The notes beneath the pieces are model-generated. The model did no database searches. It was not told the origin of the DNA and saw nothing but the letters and a program-made list of their open reading frames with translations. Made by a program: the position numbers and the translations under genes. Shown piece after piece: positions 36,959 to 45,452 of a stretch of DNA of 64,000 nucleotides. The DNA comes from Methanosarcina barkeri MS (GTDB lineage: Archaea; Halobacteriota; Methanosarcinia; Methanosarcinales; Methanosarcinaceae), in the NCBI RefSeq assembly GCF_000970025.1, contig NZ_CP009528.1:2777168-2841167 (forward strand), written 5' to 3'. The first letter of the stretch is position 1; every line of letters starts with the position of its first letter.

Positions 36959-39751
36959 TTAAGCTCCTTTGTAACTATTCACCAATGTTAACTCCAAATC
37001 CTTTGTTGAAATTATGTTTCCTTCGCTGTCAAAATAGGTGCTGTCATATCCTTTGGGATTATTTTGGTAGTAGTAGAAGCTTATCAATCTATTTCCATAC
37101 TGATCTTGCCATATATCCCATTTCCACTCAGGATGATAAGATTCCGAATCTCCTGAAACAGTTTCTATAAAGTCACTTACCCCTTGATAATCATTTACAA
37201 ATGTTAATACTTCAGATTCAGTGGGAAGGCTTGTGTCACCGGATGTTGTGTCATCACTTTCAGGAGCTGTAACAGTGATATAGTCTGTTTTTGTTTCCAT
37301 ATCCTGACCTGCTTCATTGGTTACAGTCTCTGTTACTGTATAAGTTCCAGCTTTTGTATAGGTATGCGTTGGATTATGCTCGGTGAAGATATCATAACTG
37401 TCTCCAAAATTCCATTGCCATTCAGTAGGAGATCCTGAGCTTTCATCAGTAAAAGATACTGTAAGAGGTGCTTCTCCTGAAGTTACGGATGCAGAAAAAT
37501 CAGGAACTGGAACAGTTTCTGTAGATTTGAATTCAGTGTCAGGGAGAGCAGTTTCTGTGTTATCGGATGTTGTCTCATCACTTTCAGGAGCTGTAACAGT
37601 GATATAGTCTGTTTTTGTTTCCATATCCTGACCTGCTTCATTGGTTACAGTCTCTGTTACTGTATAAGTTCCAGCTTTTGTATAGGTATGCGTTGGATTA
37701 TGCTCGGTGAAGATATCATAACTGTCTCCAAAATTCCATTGCCATTCAGTAGGAGATCCTGAGCTTTCATCAGTAAAAGATACTGTAAGAGGTGCTTCTC
37801 CTGAAGTTACAGATGCAGAAAAATCAGGAACTGGAACAACAACGATTGGAGTCTCTGCAGGAGCTGTAACAGTGATATAGCCTGTTTTTGTTTCCATATC
37901 CTGACCTGCTTCATTGGTTACAGTCTCTGTTACTGTATAAGTTCCAGCTTTTGTATAGGTATGCGTTGGATTATGCTCGGTGAAGATATCATAACTGTCT
38001 CCAAAATTCCATTGCCATTCGGTAGGAGATCCTGAGCTTTCATCAGTAAAAGATACTGTAAGAGGTGCTTCTCCTGAAGTTACGGATGCAGAAAAATCAG
38101 GAACTGGAGCAACAGCAGTTAGAGCCTCTGCAGAAGCTGTAACAGTGATATAACTCTCTTTTGTTTCTGTATCCCCACCTATTTCATTTGTTATAGTCTC
38201 TTTCACCGTGTAAGTTCCATCTGTTGTATAGGTGTGTATTGGATTTTGCTTGGTTGAAGTAACTCCATCCCCGAAGTCCCAGTTCCAAGAGGTTGGTGAG
38301 TCGGTGCTCTCGTCAAAAAACTGTACCTTTAGTGGTGCTTCTCCGGAAGTTATATCTGACCAAAAGTCGGCAACAGGGAGTACTGGTTGTTCTGAACCAT
38401 TTATATTTGAATTCGTACCACCTACTCTCTCGCCTACTGTTTGATATGGTGCTTGTGGATTTTCAGATTGACTTCCATCGTTCCCGCTCATCAGTGAAAT
38501 TCCACCTAGTGCCAGAAAACATAGAATTGCCCCGATAGCCAACTTTTTTAGTACGTCATATTTTGCTTTCTCTTCGGCTTCTTTCCTTGCTTTCTCTTCT
38601 TCCTCTTTCTTCTTTATTTCTTCGTCCCTTTTTTTGTTTTCAGCCTCTTTCTTTGCTTTCGCTTCTTTCCTTGCTTTCTCTTCGGCTTCTTTCCTTGCTT
38701 TCTCTTCGGCTTCTTTCCTTGCTTTCTCTTCAGCTTCTTTCCTTGCTTTCTCTTCAGCTTCTTTCCTTGCTTTCTCTTCGGCTTCTTTCCTTGTTTTCTC
38801 TTCAGCTCCTTTCCTTGCTTTCTCTTCGGCATCTTTCCTTGCTTTCTCTTCTTTCTTACCTGGATTATATAAATCTGGATTGTATTCAATTTTCTCAATT
38901 TTACAGAAGGAAATGAAAATATTTTCCGCCAGTGTTCTATCCTTGAGCAGCTCAGTTAATTTCCCAATGTAAATATCACCTTGTTCATCAGACATTTTTT
39001 TATCTGTGATCTTTGCAATTTCTTTTGCGTTATCTAAAATACTTCTTCTTTTACACCATGCTAAGTAATCGTCATAAATTGTTTTACTGCTTTCGTCCTT
39101 GAAAGCCAGTTCACAAGCTTCGCAGACTTTTTTACCAGCACTACTGTAAGTATCATTTTTATAGAACTCGTTTTTCTTTTTTTCCTGTGCTAGTTGTTTG
39201 AGCTTATCGCATGGCAGTTTGTCCATATTCTGCAAGGTACCGGGATTTAAGAAAGCATAAAAATCATCTTTATTAAATGGATTAAGGTAAGTCTTCATGC
39301 CATCAAATGCTTCAACATTCTTAGGCTTATTTTTATAATACTTGTCATAAGTTATCTGGAAATCAACCTTCGGGATTATTTTTATTCCAAGAGCAGAAAC
39401 TCTTTTTTTAACTACGTTCACGGATATCTTTTTCGTATTTGCATAATTTTCGACTACTTTTTCGTCAATTTTCCCAGCTGTACCAAGTATTTTTAGATCT
39501 TGATCTATTGGATCATATACGATACTACACGCAGAAGCAGCTTCCCTTTTACGCTCAACAGGATCGCTCATTATTCTTTTTATTTCGGGGAGCATTTCAA
39601 GATACATCTTGTATTCTGCGCCTTTTTTGAAATGGTTAGAATTACGAGACCAAAATTTAACCTTATCTTCAATTCTCTGGTCTATAATAGCTTGATCCTC
39701 CACGGCAGGGTCAAAATCTAACTCTAATAACAAATAGTAGTTCTCTTTCAT
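36959..39751 (-). CDS. Membrane-spanning protein: degenerate J-like domain, Lys/Glu coiled coil, TM helix, four PKD domains
   Basis: 930 residues, last gene of the chaperone cluster. Residues 1-75 (ENYYLLLELDFDPAVED... FWSRNSNH... IMSDPVERKREA) resemble a J domain, with the YYxLL start and the late conserved DPxxR, but the HPD tripeptide is absent (SRNSN stands in its place). About 75-335 is a helical cytoplasmic region with several Cys. About 335-445 is KARKEAEE repeated, a charged coiled coil. One membrane helix (about 448-468, LAIGAILCFLALGGISLMSG) is followed by four PKD domains (about 480-845) and a 75-residue C-terminal domain. So the J-like end faces the Hsp70s inside and the PKD end faces outside. 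24 bases after the Hsp70-VWA gene. Confidence 0.8.
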   Translation of the reverse strand: MKENYYLLLELDFDPAVEDQAIIDQRIEDKVKFWSRNSNHFKKGAEYKMYLEMLPEIKRIMSDPVERKREAASACSIVYDPIDQDLKILGTAGKIDEKVVENYANTKKISVNVVKKRVSALGIKIIPKVDFQITYDKYYKNKPKNVEAFDGMKTYLNPFNKDDFYAFLNPGTLQNMDKLPCDKLKQLAQEKKKNEFYKNDTYSSAGKKVCEACELAFKDESSKTIYDDYLAWCKRRSILDNAKEIAKITDKKMSDEQGDIYIGKLTELLKDRTLAENIFISFCKIEKIEYNPDLYNPGKKEEKARKDAEEKARKGAEEKTRKEAEEKARKEAEEKARKEAEEKARKEAEEKARKEAEEKARKEAKAKKEAENKKRDEEIKKKEEEEKARKEAEEKAKYDVLKKLAIGAILCFLALGGISLMSGNDGSQSENPQAPYQTVGERVGGTNSNINGSEQPVLPVADFWSDITSGEAPLKVQFFDESTDSPTSWNWDFGDGVTSTKQNPIHTYTTDGTYTVKETITNEIGGDTETKESYITVTASAEALTAVAPVPDFSASVTSGEAPLTVSFTDESSGSPTEWQWNFGDSYDIFTEHNPTHTYTKAGTYTVTETVTNEAGQDMETKTGYITVTAPAETPIVVVPVPDFSASVTSGEAPLTVSFTDESSGSPTEWQWNFGDSYDIFTEHNPTHTYTKAGTYTVTETVTNEAGQDMETKTDYITVTAPESDETTSDNTETALPDTEFKSTETVPVPDFSASVTSGEAPLTVSFTDESSGSPTEWQWNFGDSYDIFTEHNPTHTYTKAGTYTVTETVTNEAGQDMETKTDYITVTAPESDDTTSGDTSLPTESEVLTFVNDYQGVSDFIETVSGDSESYHPEWKWDIWQDQYGNRLISFYYYQNNPKGYDSTYFDSEGNIISTKDLELTLVNSYKGA
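37260..38108 (-). repeat. Three near-identical ~250-bp PKD-encoding repeats
   Basis: Copies at about 37260-37511, 37587-37834 and 37857-38108 differ by only a few bases over roughly 245 positions; the fourth PKD unit (about 38130-38390) is clearly diverged. Recent duplication or gene conversion. Confidence 0.9.
38650..38850 (-). repeat. 24-bp tandem repeat encoding KARKEAEE
   Basis: Seven to eight units of GCTTTCTCTTCGGCTTCTTT or close variants, encoding the charged coiled-coil linker of the J-like/PKD protein. Confidence 0.9.
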
Positions 39752-39775
39752 GAAAGCACTACCCTTACTCTATAA

Positions 39776-41890
39776 TTACATTACTTTCAAACCAGTAGCA
39801 TAGTCGCTGATTGCTTGGGCAATCTTAGAGAATGAACCAGATAGTTCAGTCAAATTCGTTATAGAAGCAAATTCATCTATAGATGCGATTTGTTTTAGAA
39901 ACTCATAGTCTGCATTTCCAAACCCCAATGCAATAATTTCTATGCCTGCTTCATGGCACTGCTTAGCTGCGCTTATTGCCCTTTTCTGATGGTACCACTC
40001 GCCATCAGTAAGCACAATAATATAGCATACTTCGCCCTCATTTTCAGAAAGGTTTCCTTTTAACAGGGTTAAAGCAGTTGTAAATGGTTCTGCAGAATTT
40101 CCACCACCTACTTTCACACCACTTAATTTTGATATTACATCATTAACATTATTAAAATCTGTATCAAGCGGCAATACACATTTGACCTTATTGGCAAATG
40201 CAAGAATACCAATTTTAGTATTACCTTCTTCTAATTTGGCTACAAAATCATGCATCGCTTGCTGTGCTTTTTTAATTGGCTTGCCATACATGCTTCCAGA
40301 TAAATCAACTGCTAAAATGATCTCAACATTCGGAGCCTCTGCGTTACCAGCTTGATCTTTTGGTGACCTGTCAGTCCAATCCATATCTTCGGGTATCGGC
40401 TCAATTCTAATTGGCAATTTCTTATGGTTTTCTTGTTGAACCGCTGATACTTCAACAACACCATTAGAGGTGTATTGATATGTCACATCAATAAAAGAAG
40501 TAGATGAGGAAACTCTTTCGATTTCTGTTATTACATATTTATTGATAATCGTATTATCTAAGGGTCTTTCAAATTCGCCTTGCAAAATATATACTTCAAG
40601 TTCGTTATTTTTAGTTCTTGTCTTAAACTTAAATGATCTTGTATTCTCTGCTGGAACTTTACTATTTTTCTTAATAATGATGCTGTTAATGTATTTTTCT
40701 CCATCGGGACTAATAGATATCATTCCAAGAGAATGAGCTGTAACATCAAATACAGCTTTAGCGCCTTGTATGCACAGTTTATTTGTTTTTGGACGATGCA
40801 TTAACCCGCCAATCAAAGGAACTATATTCGCTTTCTCATCAGTATTGGCTCTGATTGCTGCTCCAAGAGCTACAGCTTCGTCCACATTAACACCCGAAAG
40901 GGGATGTTTACCCGACATGCTCTCAACATACTTATGAACCATTCTCATTCTTGTGGAACCGCCAACAAGAATTACACCATCGATATTATTCCATGATAAA
41001 TTGAGGGAAGTGATTAAACCTTCAGTCAATTCTTTAGTTGTTCCTAATAAAAACTGTGAAATAGATTCAAACAAGTCTTCTGTAATTTCAATATTAGCTC
41101 TAATACTTTGATAGGTAATGGGCACTCTTACAGTGTCTTTTGCTGTTAGCTGCCTCTTTACATTCTCAGCAGTTACCAATAAAGAGGCAACCATTTCTCT
41201 ATCCTCGCTTAAGTCTATTCCATATCGTTCTTGGAATTCAGCTACCAGGTATCTTGCTATACAATCATCCCAATCTTTGCCACCAAGTTCATGGTTACCA
41301 TCGCTACCGAGGATATCAATTTCATCTTTATTGATACGGGCAATGGTAACATCGAATGTTCCACCCCCAAGGTCATATATCAGTACAGTTTGCTCTGCAT
41401 CTTTGCCATTCAACCCATATGCGATTGCCGCTGCAGTAGGCTCATTAATAATTGAAAGGACATCTAGCCCTGCTCTTTTGCCAGCTTCAATAGTGGCTTC
41501 ACGCTCTTTATGAGTAAAATAAGCAGGAACAGTTATAACAGCAGCATCAATTTTCTCTCCGATTTGTGATTCGGCTTCTTTCTTAATCTTTTCAAGAAAT
41601 GTGGCAGAGAAATCCGTTGCATTATATGTTTTCCCATTAATCTCTACAGAAAACATATCTTTACCCATGCTACGTTTAAAAAACGCAACGGTATTGATAT
41701 CGCCCATCGCTTGCATATTTTTAGCGTCTTGGCCATACAAAATATTCCCATTAGGCTCGAAACACAAAACTGAAGGAGTGATAGCACTGCCAAAACAATT
41801 TTTTATAACCTCTGGTTTCCCAGTTTGCTCATCTATACATGCAACAGCACTAAAAGTTGTACCTAAGTCAATTCCGACTCTAATACCCAC
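39776..41890 (-). CDS. Hsp70-von Willebrand A fusion protein
   Basis: 704 residues. Residues 1-375 are a full Hsp70 nucleotide-binding domain: GIDLGTTFSAVA, VLIYDLGGGTFDVT, and GVILVGGSTRMRMV. About 375-505 is a shortened substrate-binding beta domain. The helical lid is replaced by a VWA domain (about 518-700) with an intact metal site DLSGS near 527 and the later T/D positions (LTDGEW). VWA domains bind protein partners through a metal ion. The start is GTG at 41890 with GGAGG seven bases before. Such a fusion implies ATP-controlled gripping of a partner at a specific place; the neighbours are a second Hsp70, GrpE and a J-like membrane protein. Confidence 0.92.
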   Translation of the reverse strand: MGIRVGIDLGTTFSAVACIDEQTGKPEVIKNCFGSAITPSVLCFEPNGNILYGQDAKNMQAMGDINTVAFFKRSMGKDMFSVEINGKTYNATDFSATFLEKIKKEAESQIGEKIDAAVITVPAYFTHKEREATIEAGKRAGLDVLSIINEPTAAAIAYGLNGKDAEQTVLIYDLGGGTFDVTIARINKDEIDILGSDGNHELGGKDWDDCIARYLVAEFQERYGIDLSEDREMVASLLVTAENVKRQLTAKDTVRVPITYQSIRANIEITEDLFESISQFLLGTTKELTEGLITSLNLSWNNIDGVILVGGSTRMRMVHKYVESMSGKHPLSGVNVDEAVALGAAIRANTDEKANIVPLIGGLMHRPKTNKLCIQGAKAVFDVTAHSLGMISISPDGEKYINSIIIKKNSKVPAENTRSFKFKTRTKNNELEVYILQGEFERPLDNTIINKYVITEIERVSSSTSFIDVTYQYTSNGVVEVSAVQQENHKKLPIRIEPIPEDMDWTDRSPKDQAGNAEAPNVEIILAVDLSGSMYGKPIKKAQQAMHDFVAKLEEGNTKIGILAFANKVKCVLPLDTDFNNVNDVISKLSGVKVGGGNSAEPFTTALTLLKGNLSENEGEVCYIIVLTDGEWYHQKRAISAAKQCHEAGIEIIALGFGNADYEFLKQIASIDEFASITNLTELSGSFSKIAQAISDYATGLKVM

Positions 41891-42082
41891 TTTTATTCCT
41901 CCAAATTAAATTAGCTTGCAAACCCAATGAGCTCATCTTAAACCGATTTTATAATTAAATATGGAAATTTAAAAACCGCTTTCATGATCATAAATTCGAT
42001 TGATTTTTCAAATTTGAAATTGAAAAAAATGATTTTGAGTTTTAGGATAAGCCCAATAAGTATTGTAGCTGATAAAATGTAA

Positions 42083-43714
42083 TTACATCAAGACCATTTG
42101 CTGTGATTTTTTTCTTAAATCCTCAACTTCTTCACTGGTCATGATATTTTTTGACTGCATAGTTGCATGAATTTCTTTGTTGCTTGTCAGATCTTTACCA
42201 GTAACTTCCAAAATGCCTTCACTATTAAGACTTAATATTATCTCAATTGGCGCACCAGAAGGAAGGTTATCCGGCAATTCTAAGGTTGCTGTACCAATCT
42301 CGTAATCTTTATCGATATCAAAATACTCATCCATAAAATCGCTTTCATAGACAACTATTTCAGCTGTTTCCTGGTTTGCAATGTATGTTCCAAATGTCTG
42401 GGAAACAGTTATGACACCATCAGGCATAGAATTGTTTTTGATAATCATATTGCAACATTTTGGTTCCTTATTTACAATTGCCTCTACAGCAAAACTTTTA
42501 GTTGTAGCCACAACAATCGAACGCTTTTTTCCACCTATGCTCATCATCGCTGGGTCAACAGATAATTGTTCAACACTATTAGATGGATCTAAAACGGAAT
42601 CTGAAGTCACACTGCCTTTATTGTCTTCATCCCATTTGGACAAAGTTGGTTGGTCGTTGATGTAAACATTAACAGCATGAATTGCAGCCCCTTTAGCAAC
42701 AGCTTCATCCGGTTCAAGGATTTTAGGCTTTATGCCGTATTTTTCCTCCAACACCCTGGTTACCTGTGGCATTCTCGTAGAACCGCCAACCAAAAGAATT
42801 TCATCTACTTTAAAACCACGTTTTTCTGCCACAGCAATAGCAGCATCAGTCTTATCAACGGTGGAATTTAACAGTGAAAAAGTAATCTCATCAAATTTTT
42901 CTCTTGAAAAATCGATTCTTGCTCTTTCTCCAGCTGCCTCAACTATAACAGGAGTTTTTTCTTTCGCAGAAAGTTGCTGTTTTGCTTTTTCAGCTTTCAA
43001 ACGAAGATCCTGCTGTGCGTATTCATCAAAATCGCCATCATATGATTTTTGAGAAGCAAATTCATCTGCAAGGTAACGCATGGTTGCACTGTCCCAATCT
43101 TTTCCGCCTAAATCATGGTCCCCGTCAGAACATATAATCTCAATTTTTTCGGAGTTAATACTCATGATAGTAACATCAAAAGTTCCTCCCCCCAGATCAT
43201 ATACAAGAATAGTTTTTTCTTCAGGTTCTTTAGTGCACCCATAGTAAATTGCTGCAGCAACAGGTTCACTAATAATCTCCAGCACATTGAGACCAGCAAT
43301 TATTCCTGCATTCTTTGTCGCTGTTCTTTCAGCAGTACCAAAATAAGCAGGACACGTAATTACTACATCCTTTACTTCTGCATCAATTTCCTTTGCTGCG
43401 TCTTCTGCAAGCTTCCTCAAGATGTAGGCCGATACTTCTTCAGGAGATTTATCTTCATCGTTGTAATTTATAGCAAAGTTACTTTTACCCATCAATGTTT
43501 TTACTAGTGATACAGTATTCTTAGGGTCAATAACGGCAGTCTCCTTTGCCACCTGTCCTACGACAACTTGATTGGGACTTGCAAAATTAACAACAGAAGG
43601 AGTAGTATTTGTTCCTTCTAAATTTTTAATAACATTTGCCCTTCCACTTTCGTCAACATACGCAATACATGAATATGTCGTACCAAGATCAATGCCATAG
43701 ACATACTTAGCCAT
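42083..43714 (-). CDS. Hsp70 (DnaK-like) chaperone with short C-terminus
   Basis: 543 residues against about 620 for housekeeping DnaK. The nucleotide-binding domain is intact (GIDLGTTYSCIAYVD, TCPAYFGTAERTA, LVYDLGGGTFDVT, EILLVGGSTRMPQV). The beta substrate-binding part is present (GVITVSQTFGTYIANQ; EGILEVTGKDL), but most of the helical lid is missing and a Ser/Asp-rich insertion lies near 365-390. Start ATG at 43714, preceded by GGAGATG; it overlaps grpE by 8 bases. Probably a specialised paralogue serving this cluster rather than the cell's general DnaK. Confidence 0.92.
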   Translation of the reverse strand: MAKYVYGIDLGTTYSCIAYVDESGRANVIKNLEGTNTTPSVVNFASPNQVVVGQVAKETAVIDPKNTVSLVKTLMGKSNFAINYNDEDKSPEEVSAYILRKLAEDAAKEIDAEVKDVVITCPAYFGTAERTATKNAGIIAGLNVLEIISEPVAAAIYYGCTKEPEEKTILVYDLGGGTFDVTIMSINSEKIEIICSDGDHDLGGKDWDSATMRYLADEFASQKSYDGDFDEYAQQDLRLKAEKAKQQLSAKEKTPVIVEAAGERARIDFSREKFDEITFSLLNSTVDKTDAAIAVAEKRGFKVDEILLVGGSTRMPQVTRVLEEKYGIKPKILEPDEAVAKGAAIHAVNVYINDQPTLSKWDEDNKGSVTSDSVLDPSNSVEQLSVDPAMMSIGGKKRSIVVATTKSFAVEAIVNKEPKCCNMIIKNNSMPDGVITVSQTFGTYIANQETAEIVVYESDFMDEYFDIDKDYEIGTATLELPDNLPSGAPIEIILSLNSEGILEVTGKDLTSNKEIHATMQSKNIMTSEEVEDLRKKSQQMVLM

Positions 43715-44471
43715 GTTGTACCATCTCCGTGTTAATTTCTGTTATTATTTCGGCTGGCTCTTCATAATAATAAACAGCAATTTTTTCTGCAGAAATAGTC
43801 CTTCCGTTATAGTCATAGCCACAGCTTAGAGACTCGGCAACCTTACCGTGTAATTCACTGTTTTCAGTAACAACCTTCTTAATTACTCGTTGTTTTACCG
43901 GCAAAAAAGAATCTCCAGGGCTGCTTTCGTATATCTCAACGCCATTTTTATCTAATATATCTTGAATGTCAAGAGCATATCCTGCAAAAGTTTCGTTAGG
44001 AATATCCCTTTCTCCTTCAGGCTTCTTGAGGTAAAAATCGGTTATTCTCAAAATACTATCTCTAACTTCAATAATGTCAAGAAGAACTTGTCTGAGAACC
44101 TGTGAGTAAATGTCATCCTTATACTTCTGAAGCTCTTTATGCATTTGATCAATAATTTTTCCCTTATGTTCCATATGCTGTGTTTTTTCGGAAAAGAGTT
44201 GATTAAGGGAGTCTACTTTAGCCGAAAGATCGGTAATATTTTGCAAAATATCATCATTACTGATGCTTACACTTTCAGCTTTTCCGAGTTCCTCTTCAGT
44301 ACACTTTTCGACATTCGACCCATTGAGAGGTTCATCAAGTATCAATTTCTCTTCTTTGATTTCTTCGTTGCTTGTAACTGTATCGACAACTTCGTCTTTT
44401 ATATTTTCAGGAAACGCATCATCTACCATTCTTTGATCAGTCGGAGGTTCTTCCTTGTCATTATTGCCCAT
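43707..44471 (-). CDS. GrpE-like nucleotide exchange factor
   Basis: 254 residues from the ATG at 44471, chosen because AAGGAG lies eight bases before it; an upstream TTG at 44504 would add 11 residues. An acidic N-terminal stretch precedes a long coiled coil (about 80-140: LSAKVDSLNQLFSEKTQHME, MHKELQKYKDD), then a four-helix-like part and a beta wing (GVEIYESSPGDSFLPVKQRV), the layout of GrpE. It would release ADP from the adjoining Hsp70s. The sequence is far from housekeeping GrpE; assignment rests on layout, the wing motif and its position, overlapping hsp70. Confidence 0.8.
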   Translation of the reverse strand: MGNNDKEEPPTDQRMVDDAFPENIKDEVVDTVTSNEEIKEEKLILDEPLNGSNVEKCTEEELGKAESVSISNDDILQNITDLSAKVDSLNQLFSEKTQHMEHKGKIIDQMHKELQKYKDDIYSQVLRQVLLDIIEVRDSILRITDFYLKKPEGERDIPNETFAGYALDIQDILDKNGVEIYESSPGDSFLPVKQRVIKKVVTENSELHGKVAESLSCGYDYNGRTISAEKIAVYYYEEPAEIITEINTEMVQHG

Positions 44472-45452
44472 CTCTTGATCTCCTTGTATCTCAGTGATTT
44501 CCAATGCAAAAGGACATCTGCAAATACAGACTATGTGCTCATAAATTGTCTAAAATAGTTGACAAAAGCTATTACACTACTAGAATAGCACCAAATGGTG
44601 CAACTCAAGTTGAAAAAAGAAGCGCTGTTGCTAAGAAAATAAATACTGCTGATAAATTAATATCATTTTAGTCGTATAAGTTTGTACATCTGTATAGCTG
44701 TCAACCATTTTAATAATCCTTCTAGTTTACTAAAAGCAATTAACTACTAAGCAATTCTAATTTTAAGTGTTAACAAAGTCATAATTTGATTTATAATTAT
44801 TAAACTTGCCTATTTGTTTCAATAGTTCTTTTATTTAGATTAAATTTAGATAAATAATTATAAAAAACGTTTATTTTTAAAATCAACCTATTTAATTCGT
44901 TTTATAAAAGAAACTACTAAAAAATAGGAGTAATAACAAGAAAGGAATGTTAACTGTGTAAATAACAGAATTAAAGCAGTTATAACTTGTAATTACAGAT
45001 TTTAACCCAAATTTGACAGACGCATATATTATATAATGTCTAAACGGGCTTCATGCTTATGTTTTCTTCACACTATTCAAAGTTTTATCCCACATCTTAT
45101 GATTTTTTTACATTTTTCAGTTTACCAAAATGTAATGTGTCGATACAACGTGTTTTGTGTAAGAAAATACTGTATTAATTAGCAGAATCTGTCAAATTAG
45201 GGTTTTAAAGGTAGAAACAGGCATAAACTTACAGACAAATGAAGAGATAAATTCTAGTTATGCTGAGATAATGAGGTCACTGGACAACAGGAAATATTCT
45301 AAAATTTACACCTAGGAACTATTAAAGTATAGAAGCATGTTTACATACAAGTAAATTGTCAGCATTACCCCTTTGTCCTATGAGGAGGCGAAAAAAACTG
45401 GCAGTTTAGGGGCTCATACATAGCAGCATGACGCTGTTTTGCCTTAATTATT
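44472..45452. other. Gap within the cluster: MITE-like element and short coding debris
   Basis: Plus-strand frame 44504-44668 (54 codons, MQKDICKYRLCAHKLSK...) ends ATQVEKRSAVAKKINTADKLISF and looks coding, but it is short, overlaps the grpE start antisense and is unrecognised. A second piece near 45212-45313 (EEINSSYAEIMRSLDNRKYS) also looks like a gene remnant. No minus-strand gene, and so no obvious immunity gene, is present. Confidence 0.5.
44998..45210. mobile_element. MITE-like element of about 210 bp
   Basis: Terminal inverted repeats: left TTTTAACCCAAATTTGACAG, right (reverse complement) TTTAAAACCCTAATTTGACAG, about 19 of 21 bases matching. The interior is AT-rich and has no coding capacity. 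Family unknown; no full element with these ends is in the window. Confidence 0.65.

Noticed and set aside
38563-38972. Leu/Ser-rich plus-strand frames opposite the J-like/PKD gene
   Set aside because: Antisense shadows of the KARKEAEE coding repeat.
42083-44471. The organism's housekeeping dnaK-grpE operon
   Set aside because: The Hsp70 lacks most of the lid, GrpE is highly diverged, no canonical dnaJ with HPD and zinc fingers follows, and a second Hsp70 carries a VWA domain.
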